In this document: piece after piece, positions 1 to 11,120 of the stretch
How positions within the stretch are numbered: the stretch's first letter is position 1
How the letters are laid out: each line of letters opens with the position of its first letter
Assembly: GCA_013420905.1 (NCBI GenBank)
Contig: JAAXNY010000001.1
Location: 2,604,001-2,668,000, forward strand
DNA from: Collybia mongolica
Taxonomy: Eukaryota > Basidiomycota > Agaricomycetes > Agaricales > Clitocybaceae
Direction: 5' to 3'
Length of the DNA: 64,000 bases
Program-made: the position numbers and the translations under genes
The notes under the pieces: generated by a model
Seen by the model: the letters and a program-made list of their open reading frames with translations, nothing else
Database searches by the model: none
Told to the model about the DNA's origin: nothing

Positions 1-1235
1 CCAGAGCGTCGCGATCGATTTCTTATGTCGTCTCGTCCCCCAATGATGGTGATGCGGTTGTTTAATATCAAAAGCATTGTATTTGCATAGAGTTTTGCAA
101 CCACGACGGAAGGAATCGCAAAATAGGACCCGCCTTGGAGGCAAGCGAAGAGGAGTAAGTTAAGAGTGGCCATTGTTGCTTGAGTGAGTGTCAGGACAAA
201 CATGAACATTGGACGTAAGATTGGCTTGCATGTTAAGAGCCCCGTTTCCAAAATAAGCCTAATAAGACGAGAAATCCGGGCGCGGACACTGGAGGGGGAA
301 TCATGGTTGATTTGACGGTACAGCTATGAGTAATCAGCGAATTACGACCTCATGAAAACTTCACCAATTACACACATAGTAGAACATGTATACAGTAATT
401 ATGATGTCGCAGACTGCACTGCACCCGTTCCATAACTAATGAAATATGTTTGACGAGTGAGAACGTAAGAAGAACAACTTACCCCACTGGCGATTTCTTC
501 TCCGGAAACATACAAACTGCTCAGTTTTGTGGCCTTGAGTGCCCCAGCTCCGGTAGCCATAGCTGCTGCCATGGCACCTAGCGCAAACTTGATTCATGTC
601 AATGAAAATACCAATTGTTACCAATTCTTGACACTTGCAAATGTGACTATTACTGGAGGTATCCATGATGTAGAAAGGATCCTGAGACGATAGGCAAAGA
701 ACATCTGACCGATGAATGCCACTAGTATGGTCAAGGGGGGGAGTATGCACAAATATCAGGGTGAGGGTCTGAAGAAGTGGCTAGGACTTACCAAGTCCGC
801 CAATGATGGGGAAAGCAAACCAGAGTGTACGAATATCATCGAGACTACTCGGAGTGCGCAGACCAACCGCAAATGTGTCATACGCATCCCTCATTGTAAT
901 GAGTGTCTGGGCGGTTTCGAGTACAAACACTAGATAGACTAGCATTTTGAAAACATGCCTATCATTTGGGAATGCAACATAATATGTGTCTGTTAACAAG
1001 AAGTTATGAGCCGCTTTCACACTTAGATACTGCAAGATCACTGACATATTTGTACACTTAAAATTCCCTGGAATCCACAGTTCATAAGGTACGTGAGAAG
1101 CTAGGGCTCAAGTAGGGACAAAATGAACGGCACAAATGACTTCACCTACCAAAGGTCCTGTTCTTTATATTATAGAATGAGTATGATCGCCACAATAAAG
1201 TGGTTAAAGGAGGAGTACATGCTTGCAATGTCCAT
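1..1235 (-). CDS. DUF6534-type multi-pass membrane protein, copy 1 (C-terminus cut by window edge)
   Basis: Minus-strand, multi-exon gene starting at the ATG at 1235 (first residues MDIAS) and running off the left edge. Readable pieces match the DUF6534 layout: a first helix reading LMNCGFQG, then YYVAFPNDRHVFKMLVYLVFVLE, then SLDDIRTLWFAFPIIGGL, and near the edge the conserved segment ending in KLYxNTMLLILNxR. These match copies 2-4 in order and exon pattern. DUF6534 proteins are predicted seven-helix integral membrane proteins of Agaricomycetes without an established biochemical role. Copy 1 looks closest to copy 4 (both have RDAYDTF where copies 2 and 3 have DAFDTFALG). Exon ends were not all resolved and the cytosolic tail is missing. 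Confidence 0.75.
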
Positions 1236-2530
1236 GCTTGATATTTAAGTAGTGATTTATTGGGGATGTTTCTTGACGTGTCAAACTGTATGCTCCAGAG
1301 CCTCTCGCTTTTATAGAGGTATAAGAGACAAGGATCAACCCGGTCGATGCACTCACACAGAATTCATGGTTTCAGCCAAGCCCGGGGTTGTTTTTTTGAC
1401 ATACTTTTATCCCCTTTATGGCCTATGGTTTCCAGGATTCTCTTTGTATGGCGGGTATATGGAGTCTCTTTTGGGCCATGACATCACTAACTGTACAACA
1501 GACAGTGCAAGTTCCGATTTGCTTATCCCTGCATACTCTTTTCAGTCTCAAACTTCCCGGGGTTTGAAGAGAGCCAAGCCTCATCATTTCGTATCCCGGT
1601 GACTGGAACCACCTCATTGACGTCGGGAGTTGATCGATCAAAGGAGTTGAATGAGTTGAGTCAGGCTTGCCGTAAGGTAACATCGGGCTACTGCTGTGGG
1701 TTTCCAAGTGAGGTCACATAGCTTAACGGGGTGTGAGCTACTTCAGTAAGTGGATGCCAGTTTTTAGAGTGCTCGGGTAGGTAAGGTTAGATCAGCGCAA
1801 GACGCTTTGATCAACGGTGTCCAGATTTGACCACTTTCGGGATTTGTATGTCATACGGTTGCCAATTGTACATTTCCTACACATCGTCAATGGGTTCTAG
1901 GGGTCTTAATAGCTGTTCCGCGGTGCTGAGCCTATTGGTGGGAGGGGCGAGAGGTGTAACAAAATTCCTCCGTAAAACGGCTCGAGTTTCTCATGCTCAT
2001 TGAGTTTAAAAAGGGCACGTGTTGTGTACATAGACCCAGATTTTCGTAAATCATTGTTTATGTGTGCTCTGCTTCAAGTTATATGAGACAGTTAGTCCAA
2101 CTTACGGTCGCTCCATTGAGGTTAGCAGCGTTATAGTTAATTCCTGGAGACTATACAAGCTGTCCGACTCACTGAGGGGCCTAAATGTTACACCCTATGA
2201 AGCAGACTCCTAACCAGCTGTCATTACTTGTGTCGCTCCGAAGAAAAAAGCTCTCTCAGGACGAAGCTTTGCGCTTGGACCATCACACACAAGGTCGGCT
2301 GGTTACTAGTAGTAGCCTAATTAGACGCCATTCTCGACCTGGCTTCCCTTGAGAAACCGGATTTGATCCCTCTTCAAGAAATTATACTGATGGTTTGCTA
2401 AATATCTGACGCGACCGCTGCTACGCAGTCAACAATTCTTAATTAATTTCCTCTCTCCCTTTGAACCGACACTGCTTCGAGGCAAACTCCCCACGTTGAA
2501 TCCCCCCCAAGTTTCTTGGGTACCAGTGTA
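1236..2530. other. intergenic, upstream flank of DUF6534 copy 1
   Basis: No convincing gene. The part nearest copy 1 (about 1250-1420) resembles the flank upstream of copy 4 (about 12710-12830): GGGAYGTTTCTTG, the CTCYCxCTTTTAT stretch and a later GTGCTTACAC-like run. The duplicated unit therefore included promoter DNA. A 116-residue forward ORF at 1252-1602 has no recognisable domain and lies in this repeat, so it is treated as chance. Confidence 0.4.
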
Positions 2531-5436
2531 CCATCTCCGATCCCTCATCGCCTGGTTCCTCGCATCTTAATCGGTTGTTGCGTTCACCGGTATCCATAAG
2601 TCATGTCGGAGCCTTCGAAGAGCGGTTTCTTTTACAATTTGCTGGGACAATATTTTTTACGGGTTAACTTGAGTTGGCACAAGCTTGCTACAACGCAACG
2701 CAAGGCCCGCGTGCTCTGGTCACCCTACGGGTTTCTTCAATGAACCAACTGTTGAGAAGCTTGATTGCTCTACTTCTGTGATATCAATCAAAACATACAA
2801 ACATATCAAGTTTCATGAATGAGATCAAACTTGCTCCATCATAGCATAAGCAATACATTATACACCGATACTGTACTCGAAAAACTTCTTAACATATTTC
2901 TAGTGATCGGTCATCGATGAGCTGAATTCTGTTGAAGAAATACTGGCAGGTGTTAGTCCCTTTATTCGATGCGATAATCCTTGTTTGATTTTGTCATTTT
3001 CCCGAGTTTGAAGTATGGGCCTGATGGGTTGATTGTTATATGGGATCAAAGGAACTGAAGTGGTATCACCCACCATTTCCAGGTTATCTCCTCGCATAGC
3101 ATCCGTCCAAACTTCCGTCAATACTGTCATACCATCTCCTGAAATAGCTACTTGGTCCTCACGCCTCGATCGATGATCAGACCGCCGGCTCCAGCGTGAC
3201 CCTCCTCCGAAGCTATAGTCAGATTGTAAGGTATTGATTTCCATATCGTCTCGTCCCCCAATAACGGTGATGCGGTTATTCAATATTAACAGCATTGTGT
3301 TTGAGTAGAGTTTTGCGACCATCACAGATGGAACTGTGAAGTAGGAGCTCCTTGGAATGCAAGCAAAGAGGATCAAGTTGATAGTAGCAATGGTTGCTTA
3401 AAGTGATATGAGGACAGACATGGATATAGGACATAACATTAACCTACCTGTTAATATACCAGCTTCCACAATTAGCCTGGTCAGGCGTGAGATACGTGTG
3501 CGCAAGTGGGTCCGGGAGCTGTAAGTGAATTGACGTGACAGCTACAGCAAATCAGGATATCCATGTTGATATTCGAGAGAATGCGGTGGAGCCGTACATA
3601 GTAGGCCATGCCCACAGCAATCAAAATATCACAAACTGCGCTACTTCCGTTCCATAGCTGATAGAATGTATCTACTAAGTGATATCGTAAGATATGAGAA
3701 TAACAATAACTTACTCCACTGGTGATATAGTCTCTGCGAACAAATAATTCACTCAGACCTGAAGCAGTGAAAGCTTGGGCTCCAGTAACCATCCCTGCCA
3801 CCATCCCGCTCAACGCAAACTTGATCTCTACATGAGGACGCTGGAGGCCATAAAATAATAGAACTCACAAGCATGACTGGTACCGTTGGTAGCCATGACT
3901 TAGACAGGATCTTGAGACGATACACAAAGAAAGCTTGATAAATGAATGCAACTGAAAAAGAATGAACATAAAAGTGAGATTTTGAGTGAGTTGGTCAGGA
4001 GCTCACCAAATCCACCGATGATAGGGTATGTAAACCAAAGTGTGCCGACTTTGTCGAGACTATTTTCATTGCCTGACCCGAGGGCGAACGTGTCGAATGC
4101 GTCCATCGTCGTCATGATTGTCTGAACAGTTTCAAGCACAAACACTCCATAAACTAATATCTTGAAAATGCGCTTATCTTCTGGGAATGCAAGGTAATAT
4201 GTGTCTGCATCAAGAAGGAGACTTGAGTGGAAGTGTGGTTGAAATTTAAAAGGCCATTAACATGTTTGTACACACAACACTCCCTGGAACCCACAGTTTG
4301 CGAGGTACCCAATGAGCTGATATCTGTGTGAGGGCAGAATAAAAGACATTGAGGAATTTGCTCACCAAAGGCCCTGCCCTGAAGACTAAAGTCGGGGTCG
4401 TTCGTTATGGTAAAGTGGTTCTTGGGTACTTACAGGCTCGGAACATCCATTTTTGACGTCGAGGCAATGGACTATGGGTTCGTTCTTTGTTTTGGTGAAT
4501 GATGTGCCACAGACACAGCCCTTTTATGAAAAAGCACTCTGTCTAAGTATACCTTTCACTAATAGTGTTTCGCACAGGGAATTTGGGAGTTGCGCGCATT
4601 TCGATTTTAGCGTGCAGGGTTTGTTTCCTGTTTTGGATTTTTGTTCCAGCCTAAGGATTCTAGCTAAGTTGGTACCGTTTGTGCAGACGGATGTGGTATA
4701 TCATAAGACACGATGTGAGCTATGAACAGCACATATTCTGATGCACCTACCAATATTTTGGTCCCAGATTTCCCAAGAAGCACGAACAAGCCTTGGTTCC
4801 CTTTCATAACCCCAACAACTCCGGAACTGAATCTGTATAATATATACGTGTTTGCGAGGATTAGTTATTCACACCAAAGATTTATCTGGATGACCTTGGA
4901 GTATTTAGTATGTTCTGGAACTGCGCTAGGAGCCTGTCGCTCGACATGCTGTTACCACAACCATCATGCCCAGATGGGATTCTAAAAGTAGGTAGTGTCA
5001 GCATCAATCACAAAACTTCATGGCATTCCATGAATCATGATCATTGACAGAAGCATCTCGCACCTGGAGCTCAGTTTTCTATTATTCAGTTTTTTGTTGG
5101 GTCCTCTCAATTTGATACTGCCTTCTGATGTCATGCCTGTGAGAAAGGTGCCCGAGTCTGGACATGAATTCTCTTTCTCTTTGATGAAAATAACGCCCAA
5201 ATATTCAGACAAGCTCCTCATTTTTGGTACTGGTGCAAAATTACTGACTCCAGATTCCATACAAGGCTTGGACGCCTCAAGCTCACCTAGAAAAATGTCA
5301 ATTGAGAGTCGAATGCAAATGGGTAACAAAAGCTTGGCACATTTCGCAGTTTGCCGAAATTGTGCCACACAAATTCGACTACTGTTTCCCTTATTATGCA
5401 GCTTATGCTATCCCCCCTTCAATCAGCCTATAGATG
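2530..5436. repeat. tandem segmental duplication, unit A (contains DUF6534 copy 2)
   Basis: Direct repeat of about 2.9 kb, aligned by eye with 7125-10190. Homology begins near GATCCCTCATCRCC and CATCTTAATCGGTTRTTGC. It covers the 3' flank, the whole gene with introns and the 5' flank, and ends near TTCGACT...CCCCCTTCAATC, just before the transposon at 5437. Introns and flanks match about as well as exons, indicating a young event. Boundaries are approximate. Confidence 0.75.
2994..4450 (-). CDS. DUF6534-type multi-pass membrane protein, copy 2
   Basis: The start is the ATG at 4450. Splicing of short introns gives MDVPSLAGPL, LIGYLANCGFQGVLCVQTY, TYYLAFPEDKRIFKILVYGVFVLE, DAFDTFALG, LDKVGTLWFTYPIIGGF, AFIYQAFFVYRLKILSKSW, KFALSGMVAGMVTGAQAF, LWNGSSAVCDILIAVGMAYY, THLRTRISRLTRLIVEAG, then VAKLYSNTMLLILNNR and a hydrophilic tail. 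This is the full helix order of DUF6534, including the ALCDIL-type and NRLIRLxxETG-like signatures. The tail is Arg/Ser/Glu rich (about 3070-3260). The last exon is short and ends at a TGA at 2994-2996, the same place as in copy 3. The gene looks intact; its molecular function is not established. Confidence 0.8.
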
Positions 5437-6549
5437 TACAGTCGAAGCCCTCTTATCCCATAGCTCTGGTAACCCATAATCCCTGATACCCCATAGGATT
5501 TTTCAGCCACCAAGTTGGTTCGCAGGGAATTGCAACTCATAACCCATAACTCCCTGATACTCCATAACCCATGGACCTTTCGACACAAAACCCATACATT
5601 TCGGAGCCATATTTTTGGTAGATTTGGATATATACAACCGCATGTTGATGTGCCCCTTGTGCACCCCTTGTGTGCCACAAATGCCCAAATAAAAATATTA
5701 TTTTCTAAAATCCTCCCTGAATTATGGCAATAAAACCTCTAGACATCCTTACAACATCAATCAACTCCAAGCAATGTGACTTGCTGACACTGCTTGGTGA
5801 GAGGTGGATACAACGACCATTTGACATTGCTGGCACAAGGCCTCCATCTTGCCAGCTGCAGAACCTCCCACACCTGTTGAGCCCACAATTCTGGTCTCGT
5901 CACTCCTGATCACTAGCCATAACAACAATTGCAACCAAATAGATCCCATCAGGAATGCTGAAAAGCAGGTCGAGAGTGCTCTCGATGAGCTAGTGTCAAC
6001 TGGGGCACTTCAACAAGGAAACAGAATAGATATTGAGGCCCTGCTCAACCCTGTGGATGAGTCACATGTTGTGGATGAGGTTACGGATGAAGAAATCGTC
6101 CATGCAGTGATAGATGCATGAAATGCTCAGGAAGATGGACCAATCAATGGCGGGGATGATGACATTGACAACGACGCATCCATTGAAGTCTGTCCTACAC
6201 GTTGTGAAGTGCTTCAGGCTGCAATAGTCATTAGCTGGTATGTTGACAGTGTGGATGGTCCTCTTGCATGCAAGCTCAAGACAGTCTTAGCCTCATTTGG
6301 ACATCAAATGAGATTGGAGGAGTCTCATTCTATGGTTCCTACCTGTCTTACTGACTTCTTTAGTCCTAAATAATTCTATCTACTTTAGGCTCTCACAGAA
6401 TACTCAATCTTATGGTACATAATTTTTTTAGAATTTTAATCAAATTTTCGGACCTATTTTAACCAACATCCTGGTAGTCCATACTCACCCATAACCCATA
6501 CCCTAAAGATTCCACCAAGGGGGTATGGGATAAGAGGGCTTCGACTGTA
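5437..6549. mobile_element. pogo/Tc1-mariner-like non-autonomous DNA transposon
   Basis: A 26 bp perfect inverted repeat frames the element. The left end reads TA then CAGTCGAAGCCC; the right end is its exact reverse complement ending CGACTG then TA. Read as a TA target duplication with CAGTCGAAGCCC... termini, this fits the pogo/Fot1 branch of Tc1/mariner. Subterminal DNA carries repeated CCATAACCCATA-like motifs. The only coding trace is a C-terminal transposase fragment (5849-6360), so the element is an internal deletion derivative of about 1.1 kb. Confidence 0.8.
5849..6371 (+). pseudogene. C-terminal fragment of a pogo/tigger-like DDE transposase
   Basis: The forward frame reads an acidic stretch with DEEIVHAVIDA, then an in-frame TGA near 6121, then INGGDDDIDNDASIEVCPT, EVLQAA, LASFGHQMRLEESHSM and LTDFF before ending. 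The acidic INGGDD linker, the PTRxEVLQAA block and the terminal SFGxQMRLEES...DFF are characteristic of the C-terminal tail of fungal pogo/tigger transposases. The DNA-binding and DDE catalytic parts are absent and there is an internal stop, so it cannot be active. Confidence 0.7.
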
Positions 6550-7124
6550 TTGCCACTCCTATCGGGCTATATTTAGCAGTATTGGGTTCTGCCACATCTA
6601 CCTTTTGGGAATGGTGCACCTTTGTGCTAGTAATAGAATGATGATGCTCTTCAGTGTCTTCACTGCACCAAAATAGTGAATGGTGGCTTCAGTCCATGTA
6701 ATGTCAATGGATGATTCATGAGAAAATCAGGATCTTTGTATCTTTTTATGTACTTGTTTACTAACGTGACTTTGCTGAACTAGCACACTTGTATTTGTGT
6801 TCATTGCTTTGTCCTGTTCTGCAGCTGTGCATGTGGCATAATGCAGCATGTCATAGCACAACACCTAACATAATATAATTACAGGATATACTGATGTGGA
6901 CATTGAAAGAACTCTAAGTTTAGCCCCAGTTAAGGTGTTTGGTAGTACAACAGGCAGTTTGTAGTACTTAAATTAGAACCTACTGTTGCAAATAGTGCAA
7001 GTGAAGTCCTCAAAATTGAGCCATTGTCTTACCTTTTTCAGTATAGCTCTGACAACAGTTGAAGAAGTCTTCAAAAATAAACAATATTTTGATATCGCCC
7101 TTTCTAAAGTCTCGAGTAGTCTGA
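6550..7124. other. unassigned AT-rich sequence between pogo-like element and duplication unit B
   Basis: No gene, domain or repeat was recognised. Two overlapping ~60-residue ORFs on opposite strands near 6986-7195 look like chance. Whether this stretch is the original continuation of the flank interrupted at 5437 could not be decided by eye. Confidence 0.3.
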
Positions 7125-7215
7125 TGCCATGGCTCCGGTCCCTCATCACCAGGGCTCTTGCATCTTAATCGGTTATTGCATTCACCGGTATCCATAAATC
7201 ATGTCGAAGTCTTAG

Positions 7216-7296
7216 TAGACTGTCCGCGGTCCGGGCCAGGACCTCACGGACCCGGGTCAACCCGGGGCCGACCCCGAGGGCCAGGTGTACAGTCTA
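7216..7296. mobile_element. 81 bp MITE with 8 bp target duplication
   Basis: Terminal inverted repeats TAGACTGT/ACAGTCTA enclose a GC-rich palindromic core (CCGCGGTCCGGGCC and GACCCGGGTC). It is flanked by direct repeats AGTCTTAG at 7208-7215 and 7297-7304. The corresponding place in duplication unit A (about 2610-2622) lacks the insert. The 8 bp duplication and short TIR fit a hAT-type MITE. Confidence 0.75.
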
Positions 7297-7687
7297 AGTC
7301 TTAGAAGAGCGGTTTCTTTATAATTTGCTGGGACAAGATTCTTTATGGGTTAACTTGAGTTGGCACAAACTTGCTACAGGGCAACACAAGGCCCGCATGT
7401 ACTAGTCACCCTATGGGTTTCTTCAATGGACCAGCTATTGAGGAAGCGCACGTTGTGAAGCTCTATTGCTCGACTTCTGCGATATCAATCCAAACATCAA
7501 AACATATCAAGCTTCATGAATGAGATCAAACTTGTTCAATCAAAGATGAGCAATACACCAATACTATACTCATATAACCTAACACCACATTCCCAGTGAT
7601 CGATCGTCAATGGACTGAATTCAGTCGAGGGAACACTGGCGGGTGTTAGTTCCCCCATTCAGTGTGATGATCCTCACTCGATCTTTG

Positions 7688-9152
7688 TCACTTTCCCGAG
7701 TTTGAAATATAGGCCTGACGGATTTATTATTATGAGATCAGAGGAAATGAACTAGTATCACCCACCGCTTCCAGATTGTCTCCTCGCGTAGAATCCGTCC
7801 AAACTTCCGTCAATACTGTCATACCATCTCCTGAAATAGCTACTTGGTCCTCACGCCTCGATCGACGATCAGACCGCCGGCTCCAGCGTGTCCCTCCTCC
7901 GAAGCTATGTTCGGATTGTAAGGTATTGACTTCCACGTCGCCTCGTCCCCCGATAACGGTGATACGGTTATTTAATATTAAAAGCATTGTGTTTGAGTAG
8001 AGTTTTGCAACCATCACAGATGGAACTGTAAAGTAGGAGCTCCTTGGGATGCAAGCAAAGAGGAGCAAGTTAATAGTAGCGATGGTTGCTTAGAGTGGCA
8101 TGAGGACAGACATCGATATAGGACACAGCATCAACCTACCTGTTAGTATGCCAGCTTCCACAATTAGCCTGGTCAGGCGTGAGATACGTGTGCGCAAGTG
8201 GGTCCTGGAGCTGTAAGTGAATTGACGTGACAGCTACAGCAAATCAGGATATCCGCGTTGATATACGAGAAGATGTAGTAGAGCCGTACATAGTAGGACA
8301 TGCCCACAGCGATCACGATATCACAAATTGCGCTACTTCCGTTCCATAGCTAATGGAATGTATCTACTAAGTGATACCATAAGATATGAGAATAACAATA
8401 ACTCACTCCACTGGTGATATAGTCTCTGCGAACAAACAATTCACTCAGGCTCGAAGCCGCGAGAGCTTGGGCCCCAGTAACCATCCCTGCTACCATGCCA
8501 CACAGCGCAAACTTGATCTCTACATGAGGGCACTGCAGGTCATAGTTAAATAGAGCTCACGAGCATGACTGGTACTGTTGGTAACCATGACTTAGACAGG
8601 ACCTTGAGACGATAGGCAAAAAAAGTCTGATAAATGAATGCCACTGAAAAAAAAAAAAAAAAAGGATAAACATAAAAGTGAGATTTTGAGAGGTGTTCGG
8701 GAGCTCACCAAATCCACCAATGATAGGATATGTAAACCAAAGCATGCGGACTTTTTCGAGACTGCTTGCATCGCCTAACCCGAGGGCGAACGTGTCGAAT
8801 GCGTCCTTCGCCGTCATGATTGTCTGAACAGTTTCGAGCACGAACACTCCATAGACTAATATTTTGAAAATGCGCCTATCTTCTGGGAACGCAAGGTAAT
8901 ACGTGTCTGCATCAGAAGGGAGAACTGAGCGATAGTGTAATTGAAATTTAAAAGGCCATTAACATGTTTGTACACACAACACTCCCTGGAACCCAAAGTT
9001 CGCGAGGTGTCCGATGAGCTGATATTTGTGTGAGGACAGAACAAAAGACATTGAGCAATCTACTCACCAAAGGGCCTGCCCTGTAGACTGAAGTCGGGGT
9101 CGTTCATCATGGTAAAGTGGTTCTTGGGTACTTACAGGCTCGGAACGTCCAT
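7688..9152 (-). CDS. DUF6534-type multi-pass membrane protein, copy 3
   Basis: Near-duplicate of copy 2 with the same exon/intron layout. The ATG at 9152 opens MDVPSLAGPL, followed by LIGHLANFGFQGVLCVQTY, YYLAFPEDRRIFKILVYGVFVLE, DAFDTFALGLGDASSLEKV, the central helices, VAKLYSNTMLLILNNR and a tail almost identical to that of copy 2. The last short exon ends at a TGA at 7688-7690. No frame disruption was found in the exons followed. An intron near 8645-8662 contains a run of about 18 A. Function is inferred only as an integral membrane protein. The high identity to copy 2, introns and flanks included, points to a recent duplication. Confidence 0.8.
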
Positions 9153-10190
9153 TTTTGGCGTCGAGGCGATGGACTATGGGTTAGTTCTTTGTTTTGGTGA
9201 ATGATGTACTACAGACACAGCCCTTTTATGAAAAAGCACTCTGTCTAAGTATACCTTTCCCTAGTAGTGCTCCCACAAGAAAACTGGGGGTTGCGCGCGT
9301 TTCAGCTTCGGGTGTTGTATTGGTTTCCTGTTTTGGATTTTATTCCAGCCTATGGGATTTTAGCTGAGTTAGTACTATTTGTGCGCAGACAAACGCGGTA
9401 TACCAAAAGACACGACAATGTGAGCTATGAACAGCACATATTCTGATGCACTTACCAATATTTCGGCCCCAGATTTCCCAAGAAGCACGAACAAGCCTTG
9501 GTTCCCTTTCGCACTCCAACGACCTCAGAACTGAATCTGTATAGTGTTTTCATGTTTGCGATGATGAATTATTCAAGCTTAATATTTATTGCAAGGTGAT
9601 GATATCCGGATAAATATGAGAATGTTTAGTGTGCTCTGGAACCGCGCTAGAGACCTGTCGCTCGACATGGCTGCTACCACAACCGTCGTGCCCAGGTGAG
9701 ATTCTAAAAGTAGGTAGTCACAGCATCAATCACAACCTTCGTGGCACTCCAGATCACGGTCATTGACAGAAGCAGTTCGCACCTGGAGCTCAGATTTCTA
9801 TCATTCAATCCTTTGTCAATCCTCCTTTAAATTCCATACTATCTTCTGATGCTATTTCTGTGAGAATGGAGTTCGAGTCTGGATATGGATTCTCCTTTTC
9901 TTTTGATAAGGACAATGCCCATAAATTCGGACGAGCTCCTCAATTTGGTACTAGCGGAATGTCACTGGCTTCAGATTCCATACAAGGCTCAGACACCTCA
10001 GGCCCACCTAGGTAAATGTCAGTTCTGAGCGGTCAGTTGAGAGCGAACTTCCTGCAAATGGTCACCGAAAGCTTGGCACGTTTTCGGAGTTTGCCGACAT
10101 TGTGCCACAAGGCTCGAGTAGTCCAAATTCGACTCGCGTTTCCCTTGTAAATTATCCCCCTTCAATCTCACCATTGAGTAACCTCGAGGT

Positions 10191-11120
10191 GTATCCCATT
10201 CCCTCACATTGGTATATTCTATTCCATCAGTGTTCAACGTTGTGCACTCTTGTCAATGTCATTCTCGATGCAGGCTTCCGTAACCCCGTTGGAATTTTTC
10301 TTCCGTACCCAGGAGTCACGATGGCTCCTCGCATCCGGTTAGTCTCAACATGCTGCAACAATAGCACCAGTGGCGCATCCGAGGAGGCCCGTATTCGATC
10401 CTTTCCGTTAAAGGAATTCCCCCGGTGTTTGGCAGCGGCGAGATACAGGTTGGTCTCACGGTTGGATTCAGACATCGGTCCAGGGGCCGTACCAGCGGCT
10501 ATTCTTAGGCGCAGGAAACAAGGTTCGGGCGATTCGGGCAGTATTAGCCAAATCACACTGCAGAGCTGCACGGCTATTCAATGGAATATAGTGGTAGGCA
10601 GTTTATCGCACATGTATGTTTTATGGGATACGCAGAGGAGGAAAGCTAGGCTCCTGTGGGCATTTAATTGTTCTACATATTGGTATCTGCTCCTTTGGCC
10701 GTCGATGTCCCTGGCGGTGTGTAGTTGTAATGCAAGCCCAGATCTGAGAAGAATGCAACGTGAAATTATGATGCAGGGCATCCGAGACGGGATTTTATAC
10801 CTGTAAAATGTCGAAGTAAGCTTGTCGGTGAGTGTTACGTCGGTTCTAATTGGCACGCAAGCCTGAGATGAAAGTAAGTCTGGTAGGATTGCAAATTTGA
10901 TATTGCAAATTTCAAAGTGTGCCTGTTCGGTGTGGCTGTAGACTTTTCCCCCGCTTGCTATGCACCTAGGAATGGGAAGTAAAAGCTCAATTGACACTAG
11001 ACACACTTAAAGATTTATAATTGATCAATCAATGTTTTCTATGTAGAACACTTATCAAGTTCGCCCCAAGATGTGGCCGATTTAAATAAGCACTTAGCCT
11101 ACACCATAACCTCGAACCCC
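10191..11120. other. region with long overlapping ORFs, no recognised gene
   Basis: A forward frame is open from 10102 to 10806 (234 codons) and two reverse frames are open at 10227-10571 and 10578-11006. None shows a domain I recognise, and the forward frame begins inside duplicated flank DNA. It could be a decayed gene or chance. No clear start context or intron pattern supports a model. Confidence 0.25.

Larger units (their letters stand above)
7125..10190. repeat. tandem segmental duplication, unit B (contains DUF6534 copy 3)
   Basis: Partner of 2530-5436, in the same orientation. It is longer mainly because it carries the 81 bp insertion at 7216-7296 plus small indels. The two units are separated by the pogo-like element and about 575 bp of unassigned sequence. 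Confidence 0.75.

Noticed and set aside
712..1047. Forward ORF within DUF6534 copy 1
   Set aside because: It is antisense to conserved membrane-protein exons and intron sequence.
1800..2500. tRNA-like or rRNA-like sequence
   Set aside because: No A/B box pair or cloverleaf could be assembled by eye.
5018..5486. Opposing 116- and 149-codon ORFs upstream of DUF6534 copy 2
   Set aside because: They lie in duplicated flank DNA, and the corresponding place in unit B (about 9760-10110) does not keep either frame open.
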